DNA of 64,000 bases from DASXMT01 sp963812965 (lineage in GTDB: Bacteria > Actinomycetota > Acidimicrobiia > Acidimicrobiales > RAAP-2). This document shows positions 1-7,416 of the stretch, piece after piece. The translations under genes were made by a program, and so were the position numbers. The stretch's first letter is position 1, and each line of letters opens with the position of its first letter. Where the stretch lies: positions 62,001-126,000 of the forward strand of contig CAWEXG010000005.1 in NCBI GenBank assembly GCA_963812965.1, in the 5' to 3' direction. Under the pieces are notes generated by a model, which had not been told where the DNA came from, did no database searches, and was given only the letters and a program-made list of their open reading frames with translations.

Positions 1-216
1 CACCCTCCGCCCGAACATGTCGCCGACCACCCCAGCGGTGAGCAGGAAGGCGGCCAGGGTGAGGGAGTAGGCGTCGATGACCCACTGAAGGTCGGTGAAC
101 GAAGAGTTGAGCGAGCGCTGGATGTCGGGCAGCGCCACGTTGACCACGGTGATGTCCAACAGGAGCATGAAAGTTCCTGTGCACACGGCGATGAGGGTCC
201 ACCACTTCTTGTCCAT
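1..216 (-). CDS. MFS drug efflux transporter, N-terminal part (cut by window edge)
   Basis: The 72 visible residues begin MDKKWWTLIAVCTGTFMLLL and continue with DITVVNVALPDIQRSL and a W-V-I-D-A-Y-S-L helix. This is the TM1-TM2 signature of the 14-helix DHA2 (EmrB/QacA) proton-driven efflux family. The motif GDMFGRR, the start of the loop after TM2, lies at the window edge. The start codon is ATG at 216-214. It is divergent from the zinc operon and shares about 180 bp of upstream DNA with it. The substrate cannot be inferred; the rest of the gene lies outside the window. Confidence 0.85.
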   Translation of the reverse strand, partial: MDKKWWTLIAVCTGTFMLLLDITVVNVALPDIQRSLNSSFTDLQWVIDAYSLTLAAFLLTAGVVGDMFGRRV

Positions 217-294
217 CAGGTCACGGTACCGGAGTCGGCCAGATCTACGTACAACCTCACCCGAGCGCCTGGACCGGGTGACAGAACCGATGAC

Positions 295-328
295 TGGACA
301 TCTAGAAATGAGAGTGATTATCATTCGC
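295..328 (+). promoter_or_regulatory. znu promoter overlapped by a Zur-type operator
   Basis: A TGGACA (-35) at 295-300 and a TATCAT (-10) at 319-324 are 18 bp apart. The imperfect palindrome GAGTGATTATCATTC (312-326) covers the -10 box. It matches the GATAATGATAATCATT-like operators of the Fur/Zur family. Because a Fur-family gene closes this gene group and the operon encodes a zinc-type ABC importer, the site is read as a zinc-repressed operator. Promoter calls are from inspection only. Confidence 0.7.
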
Positions 329-393
329 TTTGAATGGGCAACGGAAAACCCGGTGCTCGCACGAGCAGCCACGGTGAGGAGCGCGACCCCAAA

Positions 394-1404
394 ATGGGAA
401 CGCACGCAGCGGGAATACACCCAAGAGATCCGGCATCACTATCCGGTGGGCTTCTCGCATCGGCAGGCTGTAGGGCCGTTGTCGGTGCTCTGGTCCTCCT
501 CCTGTCTGCGGTTCTGAGCCCTTTGGCGTCGAACGCTGGTGCATCGGCCACGACCAACGGTGGCAGTAGAGGTGGCGGCACCATCGTGGCGATAGGGGCC
601 GAGAACCAGTACGCCAACGTCATCGGGCAGATCGGAGGCAGGTATGTCACCGTGACCTCGATCATGAGCAATCCCAACACGGATCCCCACACCTTCGAAG
701 CCAGCCCGAAGGTGGCCCAAGCGGTCAGCGCTGCTCAACTGGTCATCCAGAACGGGGTCGGGTACGACACCTTCATGAACAAGATCGAGGCCGCTTCACC
801 CAATCCGGACCGCAAGGTGCTCGTCGTGCAGAACCTCCTGGGCCTACCGGACTCCACCCGCAACCCACACCTCTGGTACAAGCCGACCACCATGCCGGTG
901 GTGGCCACGGCGATCGCTCGCGACCTGTCCGCTCTGCAGCCCCAGCACGCGACGTACTTCGACGCCAAGGTGGTGACGTTCGACAACTCGTTGAAGCCGT
1001 GGTACTCAGCGATCGACCAGCTCGAGTCGGCGTATCCGAACGCCCCGGTTGCGACCACCGAGCCAGTAGGGGATTACCTGCTCGAAGCGGCCGGTATGAA
1101 CAACCGCACGCCGTGGGATCTCCAGGCGGACATCATGAACGGAGTCGATCCGTCTCCCCAAGACGTCACATTGGAACAGGCGCTCTTCTCGCAGCACAAG
1201 GTGAAGGTGTTCGTGTACAACCAACAAGTGGTGGACTCACTGACCCAGTCGTTCCTGACGTCGGCCAAGCGGAACGGCATCCCAGTGGTTGGTGTCTATG
1301 AGACCATGCCAACGCCTGGGTACAGCTATCAGTCTTGGATGCTGGCCGAAACCCGAGCGCTGTACAAGGCACTTGCTCACAAGGTCTCGACGCAACGGCT
1401 GTGA
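394..1404 (+). CDS. znuA: Zinc ABC transporter substrate-binding lipoprotein-like protein (ZnuA/TroA family)
   Basis: This is the extracytoplasmic metal receptor of the operon. After a hydrophobic export segment (GALVLLLSAVLSPLAS) the mature part reads IVAIGAENQYANVIGQIGG. It has the cluster A-I solute-binding protein features DPHTFEASP and NPHLWYKP, whose histidines are the usual metal ligands, and a late YETMP segment. No long His-rich loop is present, unlike many ZnuA proteins. ATG at 394 was chosen because the in-frame ATG at 334 lies directly against the operator and would put a polar stretch before the signal peptide; GGTGAGGAG precedes 394. The stop overlaps the znuC start by one base. 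Manganese is a possible alternative substrate, but the operator favours zinc. Confidence 0.85.
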   Translation: MGTHAAGIHPRDPASLSGGLLASAGCRAVVGALVLLLSAVLSPLASNAGASATTNGGSRGGGTIVAIGAENQYANVIGQIGGRYVTVTSIMSNPNTDPHTFEASPKVAQAVSAAQLVIQNGVGYDTFMNKIEAASPNPDRKVLVVQNLLGLPDSTRNPHLWYKPTTMPVVATAIARDLSALQPQHATYFDAKVVTFDNSLKPWYSAIDQLESAYPNAPVATTEPVGDYLLEAAGMNNRTPWDLQADIMNGVDPSPQDVTLEQALFSQHKVKVFVYNQQVVDSLTQSFLTSAKRNGIPVVGVYETMPTPGYSYQSWMLAETRALYKALAHKVSTQRL

Positions 1405-2255
1405 TGGACTCACAGCAGCCATCCGTGAGCAGCAACGAGGTTCTGTCCCTGGACGGGATCACGGTGTGGCTGTCCGGGCGAGAGATCCTCCACGACGTCG
1501 GGTTCCGCATCGAGGCTGGCGAGCTCACCGGCCTGATCGGGTCGAACGGGGCAGGAAAGACGACCATCTTCCGGGTCATCCTCGGTCTACAGACCGTCAC
1601 GGCAGGCAAGGTGCTCGTCGCCGGCCGTCCTCGGAGTCGCCGAAATCCTTTGATCGGGTATGTCCCGCAGAAAGTCCTGCTCGATCCGGACATGCCACTG
1701 CGCGCCCGTGATCTGGTTGCGCTGGGGTTGGACGGCAATCGGTTCGGTATCCCGCTCCCGTCACGGAAACGTCGACAGTTGGTCGACGACATGTTGGAGG
1801 CGGTGGACGCGTCGGGCTTTGCCGACGCCCGGGTGGGCAATCTGTCCGGGGGCGAGCAGCAGCGGGTCACGATCGCCCATGCGCTGATCAGCCGTCCGAA
1901 GTTGCTCCTCTTGGACGAACCGCTGGCCAACCTGGATATTCGGAGCGCGCAAGAGGTCGTCCGGCTTCTTGCTCGGATCGCCAGGGAGCAGCAGATCGCC
2001 GTGCTGATCTCGGCACACGAGATGAACGCCCTGCTTCCCGTGATGGACCGCGTCGTCTACGTCGCCGCCGGGAGAGCTGCGAGCGGAACGACCGACGAGG
2101 TCGTGCGAGAAGACGTGCTGAGCGAGCTGTACGGCCACCACGTCGACGTGGTCCATGTTCGTGATCGCATTCTGGTCCTGGCCGGACATGACGGGGATCC
2201 CGACGTACATCACGACGATGACGTGACGACGATGACGTTGCGCGACCGGCCGTGA
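1404..2255 (+). CDS. znuC: Zinc ABC transporter ATP-binding protein
   Basis: This is the ATPase of the zinc importer. It shows Walker A GSNGAGKTT (about residues 45-53), Q-loop YVPQK, signature LSGGEQQRV, Walker B LLLLDEPLANLD and the switch histidine in ISAHEM. The C-terminus has an acidic, His-rich tail (VHHDDD) that could bind metal; that role is inference. ATG overlaps the znuA stop (TGATG), and its own stop overlaps the next gene, so the subunits are translationally coupled. Confidence 0.88.
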   Translation: MDSQQPSVSSNEVLSLDGITVWLSGREILHDVGFRIEAGELTGLIGSNGAGKTTIFRVILGLQTVTAGKVLVAGRPRSRRNPLIGYVPQKVLLDPDMPLRARDLVALGLDGNRFGIPLPSRKRRQLVDDMLEAVDASGFADARVGNLSGGEQQRVTIAHALISRPKLLLLDEPLANLDIRSAQEVVRLLARIAREQQIAVLISAHEMNALLPVMDRVVYVAAGRAASGTTDEVVREDVLSELYGHHVDVVHVRDRILVLAGHDGDPDVHHDDDVTTMTLRDRP

Positions 2256-3193
2256 GACACCTCCTTGCTCTGATCGTCGAGCCTGGCTTCTTCAGTAGCG
2301 AGCCCGTCCATACGGCGGCGATCGTCGGTGGCGTGGTTGCTGTCGTATCCGGAGTGGTTGGAGTGTTCACCGTCATTCGGGGACAGTCGTTTGCCGGAGA
2401 AGCGCTCGGGGACATCGGCACGACGGGAGGATCAGGCGCCTTTTTGATCGGGATCAACCCGCTCTGGGGTTTCGTGGGCATGGGGATCGCTGCTGCCGGC
2501 GTCATGGAGATGTTCGGAATTCGGCGACCTCGTGGACGAGACCTGGCCACCGGGATCGTGCTCGGTGCAGGGTTGGGTATTGCAGCGCTGTTCCTCTACC
2601 TGGACACGACGTTCAAGAACACGACCGGCGCAACGATGACGATCCTGTTCGGCTCCATGTTCGCCATCGACAACTCCATGGTCCCGATCATCGTGATATT
2701 CAGCCTCGTCGCCCTCGGCGTTGTCATCGTGCTCTACCGGCCGCTGTTGCTGAGCTCCATGAGCACGGATATGGCCGTGGCTCGCGGTATTCCAGTACGT
2801 ACCGTGGGCGCTCTCTACCTCTTAGCGATGGCTGTCTCGGTGTCGCTGTCAGCGGTGACCATAGGAGCCATCCTCAGCACCGCGCTGTTGATAGGCCCTG
2901 CTGCCACGGCACTGCGTTTGACGAAGAGGCCCGGCTTGGCCATGGTCTGGGCAGGTTGCATCGGCCTGATCGCCACATGGTTGGGCATCCTCCTGGCGTA
3001 CGACAGCTTCTACTGGCCGCCGAGTGGACGTGGCTGGCCGGTGAGCTTCTTCGTCGTGACACTGGTGTTCGTCTTCTATCTGGTTGCGCACCAGCCCTTT
3101 GGGCGTAGGACACAGAGCTCGGATCGTGGGCGCAGGTCGTGGGGATCACGGGATCGAAGCAGTGTGAAGGAGCTCTCAGGTGTCGATGCGTAG
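2252..3193 (+). CDS. znuB: Zinc ABC transporter permease (ZnuB family), first copy
   Basis: This is an integral membrane subunit of the ABC-3 family with about eight hydrophobic segments. It opens with a helix and the conserved segment TVIRGQSFAGEALGDIGTTG, and later has the motif LLIGPAATALRL, both typical of metal-chelate ABC permeases. A polar tail of about 35 residues follows the last helix. GTG at 2252 overlaps the znuC stop. A second, shorter permease follows, so the transporter may be a heterodimer in the membrane. Confidence 0.85.
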   Translation: MRHLLALIVEPGFFSSEPVHTAAIVGGVVAVVSGVVGVFTVIRGQSFAGEALGDIGTTGGSGAFLIGINPLWGFVGMGIAAAGVMEMFGIRRPRGRDLATGIVLGAGLGIAALFLYLDTTFKNTTGATMTILFGSMFAIDNSMVPIIVIFSLVALGVVIVLYRPLLLSSMSTDMAVARGIPVRTVGALYLLAMAVSVSLSAVTIGAILSTALLIGPAATALRLTKRPGLAMVWAGCIGLIATWLGILLAYDSFYWPPSGRGWPVSFFVVTLVFVFYLVAHQPFGRRTQSSDRGRRSWGSRDRSSVKELSGVDA

Positions 3194-3237
3194 ATCATCT
3201 CCGGTCACCGGAGAGACCGTGAGAGCGCGGGGGCACG

Positions 3238-4065
3238 ATGTTCTCTAGCTTCATGGTGAACACGTGGATCGTGGCGACCATCGTCGCTGTTGTCGCTGGT
3301 GTCGTCGGGTTCTTCACGGTGCTACGGGGTTCTGCATTCGTCGCTCATGCGGTGCCCCAGGGCGCGTTTGCCGGAGCGGCGGGAGCCAGCCTTCTGGGGA
3401 TCAACACCATCGTGGGGCTGGGTGTGTTCGCCGTCGCCGGCGCACTGAGCATCGGCTGGCTCGGCAAGCGCGGTCGACACGATGTTGTGACGGCGCTGGC
3501 ACTCGTCGTCATGCTCGGGTTGGGCGCACTGTTCCTGAGCATGAGCGTGGAGTACGCGCCTGAGATCTACTCGCTGCTCTTCGGCGAAGTGCTCGGGGTC
3601 AGCAGTAGTGAGCTCGCGCCTACTGCTGCTCTCGGTATCGTGAGCATCGTCGCCATCGTTGTTCTCTACCGTCCGCTGATGCTGACATCGGTGATGGCCG
3701 AGGTGGGAGAAGCGCGGGGGGTACGGAGTCACCGGATCGAGATGTACTTCTTGGTCATTGTTGCGCTGGCGACCACGATGGCAGTGCCGGTGGTCGGGGC
3801 GCTCCTGATGTTCAGCCTGATGATCGGGCCTCCTGGTGCGGCCCGGTCGTGCACCGATAATCCTCTGTACGCACTGCTGCTCTCGGTCGGTATCGCGCTG
3901 GCCACGGTCTGGGTAGCGATCGCCGCTTCCTACGCTTCCAATTGGCCTGTCGGGTTCTTCGTCGGATCGATCAGTGCCGTCGCCTACGTCGTCGGCCGTT
4001 GCTGGGCCTTCTTCCGTCAGCGGAGAGCCGTGTCCACCAGCACGAGTGTGCGGGTGGCGGTGTAG
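3238..4065 (+). CDS. Zinc ABC transporter permease (ZnuB family), second copy
   Basis: This is a second ABC-3 family permease, similar to the preceding one in layout: an N-terminal helix, the TVLRGSAFVAHAVPQGAFAG segment, and a late MFSLMIGPPGAARS segment matching the LIGPAATA region. About eight membrane helices are predictable by eye. It starts at ATG 3238, 44 bp after the first permease, in the same transcript. Two unequal permeases suggest a heterodimeric translocation pore for the imported metal. Confidence 0.85.
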   Translation: MFSSFMVNTWIVATIVAVVAGVVGFFTVLRGSAFVAHAVPQGAFAGAAGASLLGINTIVGLGVFAVAGALSIGWLGKRGRHDVVTALALVVMLGLGALFLSMSVEYAPEIYSLLFGEVLGVSSSELAPTAALGIVSIVAIVVLYRPLMLTSVMAEVGEARGVRSHRIEMYFLVIVALATTMAVPVVGALLMFSLMIGPPGAARSCTDNPLYALLLSVGIALATVWVAIAASYASNWPVGFFVGSISAVAYVVGRCWAFFRQRRAVSTSTSVRVAV

Positions 4066-4087
4066 CGAAGCGGCTCGACGATATCGG

Positions 4088-4540
4088 TCAACCCTCCGCC
4101 TGTTGACAGTCAGGACAGAGCCCGACCAGATCGAAGCGGTGCTCGCTGATCTGGTACCCGTGCTCTTCGGCGACTGCCCGGGCGGCTTCAGCCATGGCCC
4201 GTTCGAGGCGAGCAGAAGGGTGGACGTCCTCGACCTTGCCGCACCGTTCGCACGACATGTGGTGGTGGTGCCCGGTGAGCTCCTCGGCCAGCTCGAAGCG
4301 ATCGTGATCGTCGGTGCTATTGACCCGGCGGACCACTCCAGCGTCGATCAACGTCGTCACATTTCGATAGGCACTGCTCTGTACTAGCTCACCCGTGGAT
4401 GCCAGGATCTCGGGAACGGAGAGTGGGCGCCCGGCGGTGGCCAACGTCACGACCAGCGCTTGCCGCATTGGCGTGTAGCGCTGGTCGAGGCTGGCCAGCC
4501 GTAAGGCAACTGACTCGTGGACAGAGGATGCAATTGTCAC
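4088..4540 (-). CDS. zur: Fur-family zinc-responsive repressor (Zur)
   Basis: This is a Fur-family DNA-binding metal sensor. It carries the winged helix segment YTPMRQALVVTLATAGRPLSVPEI, the hinge and metal region ELAEELTGHHHHMSCERCGKVEDV, and two CxxC pairs (CERC and CPDC) that hold the structural zinc in Zur proteins. GTG at 4540 gives 150 residues, the usual family length, and has an AGGG just upstream; an in-frame ATG at 4606 would add 22 residues. It lies convergent to the znu operon, which has a matching operator. Identity as Zur rather than Fur rests on context. Confidence 0.8.
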   Translation of the reverse strand: MTIASSVHESVALRLASLDQRYTPMRQALVVTLATAGRPLSVPEILASTGELVQSSAYRNVTTLIDAGVVRRVNSTDDHDRFELAEELTGHHHHMSCERCGKVEDVHPSARLERAMAEAARAVAEEHGYQISEHRFDLVGLCPDCQQAEG

Positions 4541-4684
4541 GACCCTGACGATAGAGCCTTCGGTGAAGAGGCCCAGCAGATCAGTAGCCCATGCTCCCCG
4601 GTCCATCCTGCTTCGCCGCTGAGCCTCGAAGCGGTGTGCACCGCCTCGGGGACCGGCCCACTGCCGACGATCTGGGAGAAAACC

Positions 4685-5056
4685 TCACCCGATGGCGGCG
4701 ATGGCCATGCCGACGGCGGCGACAGCCATACTGGCACCGAGGCCCACCAGGGCATAGGTGAGTGCCTTGGCCGGCATGCCGTTCTCGGCCAGGCGGACGG
4801 TCTCCCACGACGCTGTCGACCAGGTGGTGAGGCCACCACAGAATCCGGTGCCGAGGATGACCTTGGCGTTCCCCGAGAGCCCGTGGAACCACAGGAGACC
4901 GGTTACGAGGCCAAGGATGAAAGAGCCGATGAGGTTGACCGTGAGCGTTCCGAACGGAAAGGCCCCGGGCACCCTGTCCTGGACGGCACCGTCGATGAGG
5001 TACCGGGAGACCGATCCGATCGACCCGGCGAGTCCCACGGCGATTGCAACGATCAT
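4685..5056 (-). CDS. crcB: Fluoride channel Fluc/CrcB, subunit 2
   Basis: This 123-residue protein with four hydrophobic segments exports fluoride as part of a dual-topology Fluc channel. The segments GLAGSIGSVSRYLIDG, FPFGTLTVNLIGSFILG and GFCGGLTTWSTASWE are conserved CrcB signatures; the last includes the GGxTTFS-like motif. Its ATG overlaps the stop of the upstream crcB copy by 4 bp. Paired, unequal crcB genes are common in high-GC Gram-positives and usually assemble as a heterodimer. Confidence 0.9.
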   Translation of the reverse strand: MIVAIAVGLAGSIGSVSRYLIDGAVQDRVPGAFPFGTLTVNLIGSFILGLVTGLLWFHGLSGNAKVILGTGFCGGLTTWSTASWETVRLAENGMPAKALTYALVGLGASMAVAAVGMAIAAIG

Positions 5057-5625
5057 GCGGCCACCTCGATGTCAGCTGCCTTGGTCCGAACCCGAGCCAG
5101 GGCGATGCCGATGGTGACAGCAGTCACGCCGGCGACCAGTGTGGCGGCGAGGTACCCACCAGCCAGCGCGAACCGTCCCGCCTTGATGAGGGTGTCACCG
5201 TCGGCAGCCAGAGTCGACATCGTCGTCCACCCACCCAGCACTCCCACGCAGGCAAAAGGCCGTAGCAGACGGGTCGGAGGAAAGCGCTCGAGGATCAGCG
5301 TCAACAGGAAGCCAAGGAGAAAGGCACCTGACGTGTTGATGATGAAGATGGAAGTAGGAAAGTGGCCGTCTGGGGTAGGCAGCGCGAGTGTCAGTTCGTA
5401 ACGCCCCAGGGTTCCCACGAACCCACCCACGGCAATTGCCGCCACGACGGCCGGATGCGCTCGTCGTACGTGGGGCTGCGGGTGGTGCTCCTTCGACGGC
5501 TCCCCTGGATCGTGGGGATCGAGATCGGGGTCGATGGGCAGGTCGTCATCCGCCCCAAGGAAGCGTGCCAGGCGCCGCCAGCGCCCCTGCCTCTGTGTCG
5601 ATACGACCGCGTCGTCTTCGATCAT
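5053..5625 (-). CDS. crcB: Fluoride channel Fluc/CrcB, subunit 1 with cytoplasmic N-terminal extension
   Basis: This second fluoride channel subunit has about 190 residues. Residues 1-65 are a charged, mostly hydrophilic extension rich in Asp, His and Pro that is absent from ordinary CrcB. The channel core follows: GGFVGTLGRYELTLAL, FPTSIFIINTSGAFLLGF and GVLGGWTTMSTLAAD. It is the first gene after the fluoride riboswitch, with a GGAGG directly before ATG 5625. The role of the extension is unknown. Confidence 0.88.
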   Translation of the reverse strand: MIEDDAVVSTQRQGRWRRLARFLGADDDLPIDPDLDPHDPGEPSKEHHPQPHVRRAHPAVVAAIAVGGFVGTLGRYELTLALPTPDGHFPTSIFIINTSGAFLLGFLLTLILERFPPTRLLRPFACVGVLGGWTTMSTLAADGDTLIKAGRFALAGGYLAATLVAGVTAVTIGIALARVRTKAADIEVAA

Positions 5626-5650
5626 GATGCCTCCAGAACGATCACACTGT

Positions 5651-5702
5651 TCTAGGAGCCATCAGGTCGCTGCACACGACCGATTAGGCGAGCTCCATCG
5701 CC
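5651..5702 (-). ncRNA. Fluoride riboswitch (crcB motif)
   Basis: On the minus strand the RNA begins GGCGAUGGAGCUCGCC. This is the diagnostic GGCGAUGG hairpin with a GGCG/CGCC stem. A second hairpin GGUCG...CGACC follows, then UGAUGGCUCCUA, the conserved 3' element. The loop GGAGC can pair with GCUCC to form the aptamer pseudoknot. The aptamer ends 26 nt before the crcB start codon, so control is probably at the ribosome-binding site. The match to the known crcB motif layout is close at every conserved position I can recall. Confidence 0.93.
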
Positions 5703-5764
5703 AGCACGACTCTACAGTATCCGCGCCGAGAGAACGCGATGCGGTCTCGAGAGATGAGAGAATC

Positions 5765-6172
5765 GTGCCGGTGTTCAAGGTCGTGCGTTACCAACAGAAG
5801 CATCGAGACGCGGTCGTTGCTCTGTGTTGGGCGGAGGGATGGGAGTCGTTTCCCGCTGACGCCGATCGTGCTCATCGGTCGTTGACAGCTCCGGGTGTCA
5901 CATCGGTCGTGGCCATCGACGACGGCAAGTTGATCGGGTTCGCACAACTGTTCAGCGACGGTGAGCTCCAGTCCTATCTGGCGAATCTCGTCGTCGCTGT
6001 GCCGCAACGACGGATGGGTGTTGGTAAGTCGCTCATCAATGAGGCGCTCAGGCGTGCAGGCGGTGAGCGGATCGATCTCCTGAGCGAAGACGAATCGGTC
6101 GACTTCTACAAGGCGCTTCCGCATCGGCAGAAGCGCGGTTTCCGGCTCTACCCACCCTTCAGCCAGCCCTGA
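5765..6172 (+). CDS. GNAT-family N-acetyltransferase
   Basis: This small acetyltransferase of about 135 residues has the GNAT core. VVAIDDGKLIGFAQLFSDG forms the beta hairpin and ANLVVAVPQRRMGVGKSLINEALRRAG holds the acetyl-CoA pyrophosphate loop (R-x-x-G-V/I-G-x-S). The C-terminal YKALPHRQKRGFRLY resembles the substrate-side end of GNATs. GTG 5765 was chosen because earlier in-frame starts read back through the crcB gene and its riboswitch; a GAGAG lies upstream. The substrate is unknown. It is divergent from crcB. Confidence 0.75.
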   Translation: MPVFKVVRYQQKHRDAVVALCWAEGWESFPADADRAHRSLTAPGVTSVVAIDDGKLIGFAQLFSDGELQSYLANLVVAVPQRRMGVGKSLINEALRRAGGERIDLLSEDESVDFYKALPHRQKRGFRLYPPFSQP

Positions 6173-6405
6173 TCCACTCGTCTTGCTGGTTGGTGTCGTT
6201 GCTGTTCACGCCAGACGAGCACTGACGTTCCAGAGGAACCGAAGGATGGCGGTACGACGGAGATGACGGAGTGTGGCGACCACCGGACGTCACGAAGCGT
6301 GGCCAAGGCTGCTGGTCCAGTGAGGGCTACTATGTGCTCTGTGATGGTCGAGGAGGGGCGGATGACACTCTTACTGTGGGAACCGCCCCAGATCCTCTGG
6401 AGTCG

Positions 6406-7212
6406 ATGATGCCGACACGGAAGTACGAGCGTGGCGAAGACCCGCTCTTGCTGACGGTGGCAGACCTGGCTGAGCGGTCCGGTGTACCGGTTCCGAGCAT
6501 CCAGCACTATCGACGCATGGAGCTCCTCCCCGAACCCACCGCCATCGAGTCGAAGCGGTTCCTGTACGACGAGCGGCATGTCGAGATACTGAGGCTCATT
6601 CGACTGCTCCGCGACCAGTGGGGGCTATCGCTGCCCATCATCGGCGAACTGCTGCCCAAGCTTCTCTCCGTCGAACGGGAAGAGCCGTACTCGACCGAGA
6701 TCTGGGACCAGGTGCTGGCTGAATACCTGGTGCGAGCGGAGCCGTCTCTTCCTGCAGCCCGCCTGCTGTCGGCAGCACGCCAGTCGTTCGCTCGTGAGGG
6801 CTATACGACCGTGAACGTCGGCCAGATCTGTGAGGCGGCAGGTATCGCCAAAGGCTCCTTCTACCGGTACTTCGAGTCGAAGCACGAGATCTTCCTCGCT
6901 GCTGCCCTGTCGACCGTCGACGCCGTGGGCGAAGGTCTCGACATCCTGGACGAGCCCATGACCGAGAGGAAGGCGATCACGGAGCTGGCGGAGCTCCTCA
7001 AGCCGTTCATCCCCCTCTACCTCGAGGTCATGACGAGGGAGTTGCGAGGGGAGAAGGACGTTGCCGGTATCGCCTCCGGCATCACCGAAGGCATCGCCGG
7101 TCGGGTCTCACCTCACCTGCGTGCCAAGGGTCAGGCTGCTTTGAGCGCAGGCCGTCGTGTCGCAGATGCTGCCTTGTTGCGGTTGCTGCGACCCTCCATG
7201 GGTATGCGTTGA
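6406..7212 (+). CDS. Transcription regulator with MerR-type and TetR-type helix-turn-helix domains
   Basis: The protein joins two DNA-binding domains. Residues 10-85 are MerR-like: LLTVADLAERSGVPVPSIQHYRRMELLP, then ERHVEILRLIRLLRDQWGLSLPIIGEL. Residues about 115-165 are a TetR N-terminal domain: ARLLSAARQSFAREGYTTVNVGQICEAAGIAKGSFYRYFESKHEIF. A helical ligand-binding-like region of roughly 100 residues follows. No cysteine metal site of metal-sensing MerR proteins is seen. ATG 6406 or 6409 follows a CTGGAG. It lies directly upstream of the hopanoid operon in the same direction, but a separate promoter separates them. Its target is unknown. Confidence 0.8.
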   Translation: MMPTRKYERGEDPLLLTVADLAERSGVPVPSIQHYRRMELLPEPTAIESKRFLYDERHVEILRLIRLLRDQWGLSLPIIGELLPKLLSVEREEPYSTEIWDQVLAEYLVRAEPSLPAARLLSAARQSFAREGYTTVNVGQICEAAGIAKGSFYRYFESKHEIFLAAALSTVDAVGEGLDILDEPMTERKAITELAELLKPFIPLYLEVMTRELRGEKDVAGIASGITEGIAGRVSPHLRAKGQAALSAGRRVADAALLRLLRPSMGMR

Positions 7213-7341
7213 ACAGCTGAGCGGGCACGGAGCGGTACCTTTTGAGGGCGCCGGCCAGGTGGAGCACGAGGCGGGGCAGCACTGGGTTGGCAGGGTGCTG
7301 ACAAGGCGGGATGCAGGGATATTGCGCATCAGGAAAGGTGT

Positions 7342-7369
7342 TTGACGCTGCGGTCGTTCTCCGTATAAC
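7342..7369 (+). promoter_or_regulatory. Predicted promoter of the hopanoid operon
   Basis: TTGACG (7342-7347) and TATAAC (7364-7369) are separated by 16 bp, a strong housekeeping-sigma-like pair for such GC-rich DNA. The expected transcript start lies near 7376, giving a leader of about 40 nt before the GTG at 7417. Between the upstream regulator gene and this promoter nothing else is recognisable. Confidence 0.6.
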
Positions 7370-7416
7370 AATGAAGGACCACTGGTCATCACTGCTCTAC
7401 GAAGGATCGGCCATTC

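Noticed and set aside
334..393. znuA start at ATG 334
   Set aside because: It lies directly after the operator and would leave almost no leader; the signal peptide begins normally from 394.
4541..4606. zur start at ATG 4606
   Set aside because: The added 22 residues do not resemble the family, and GTG 4540 gives the standard length with a ribosome site; it is kept only as an alternative.
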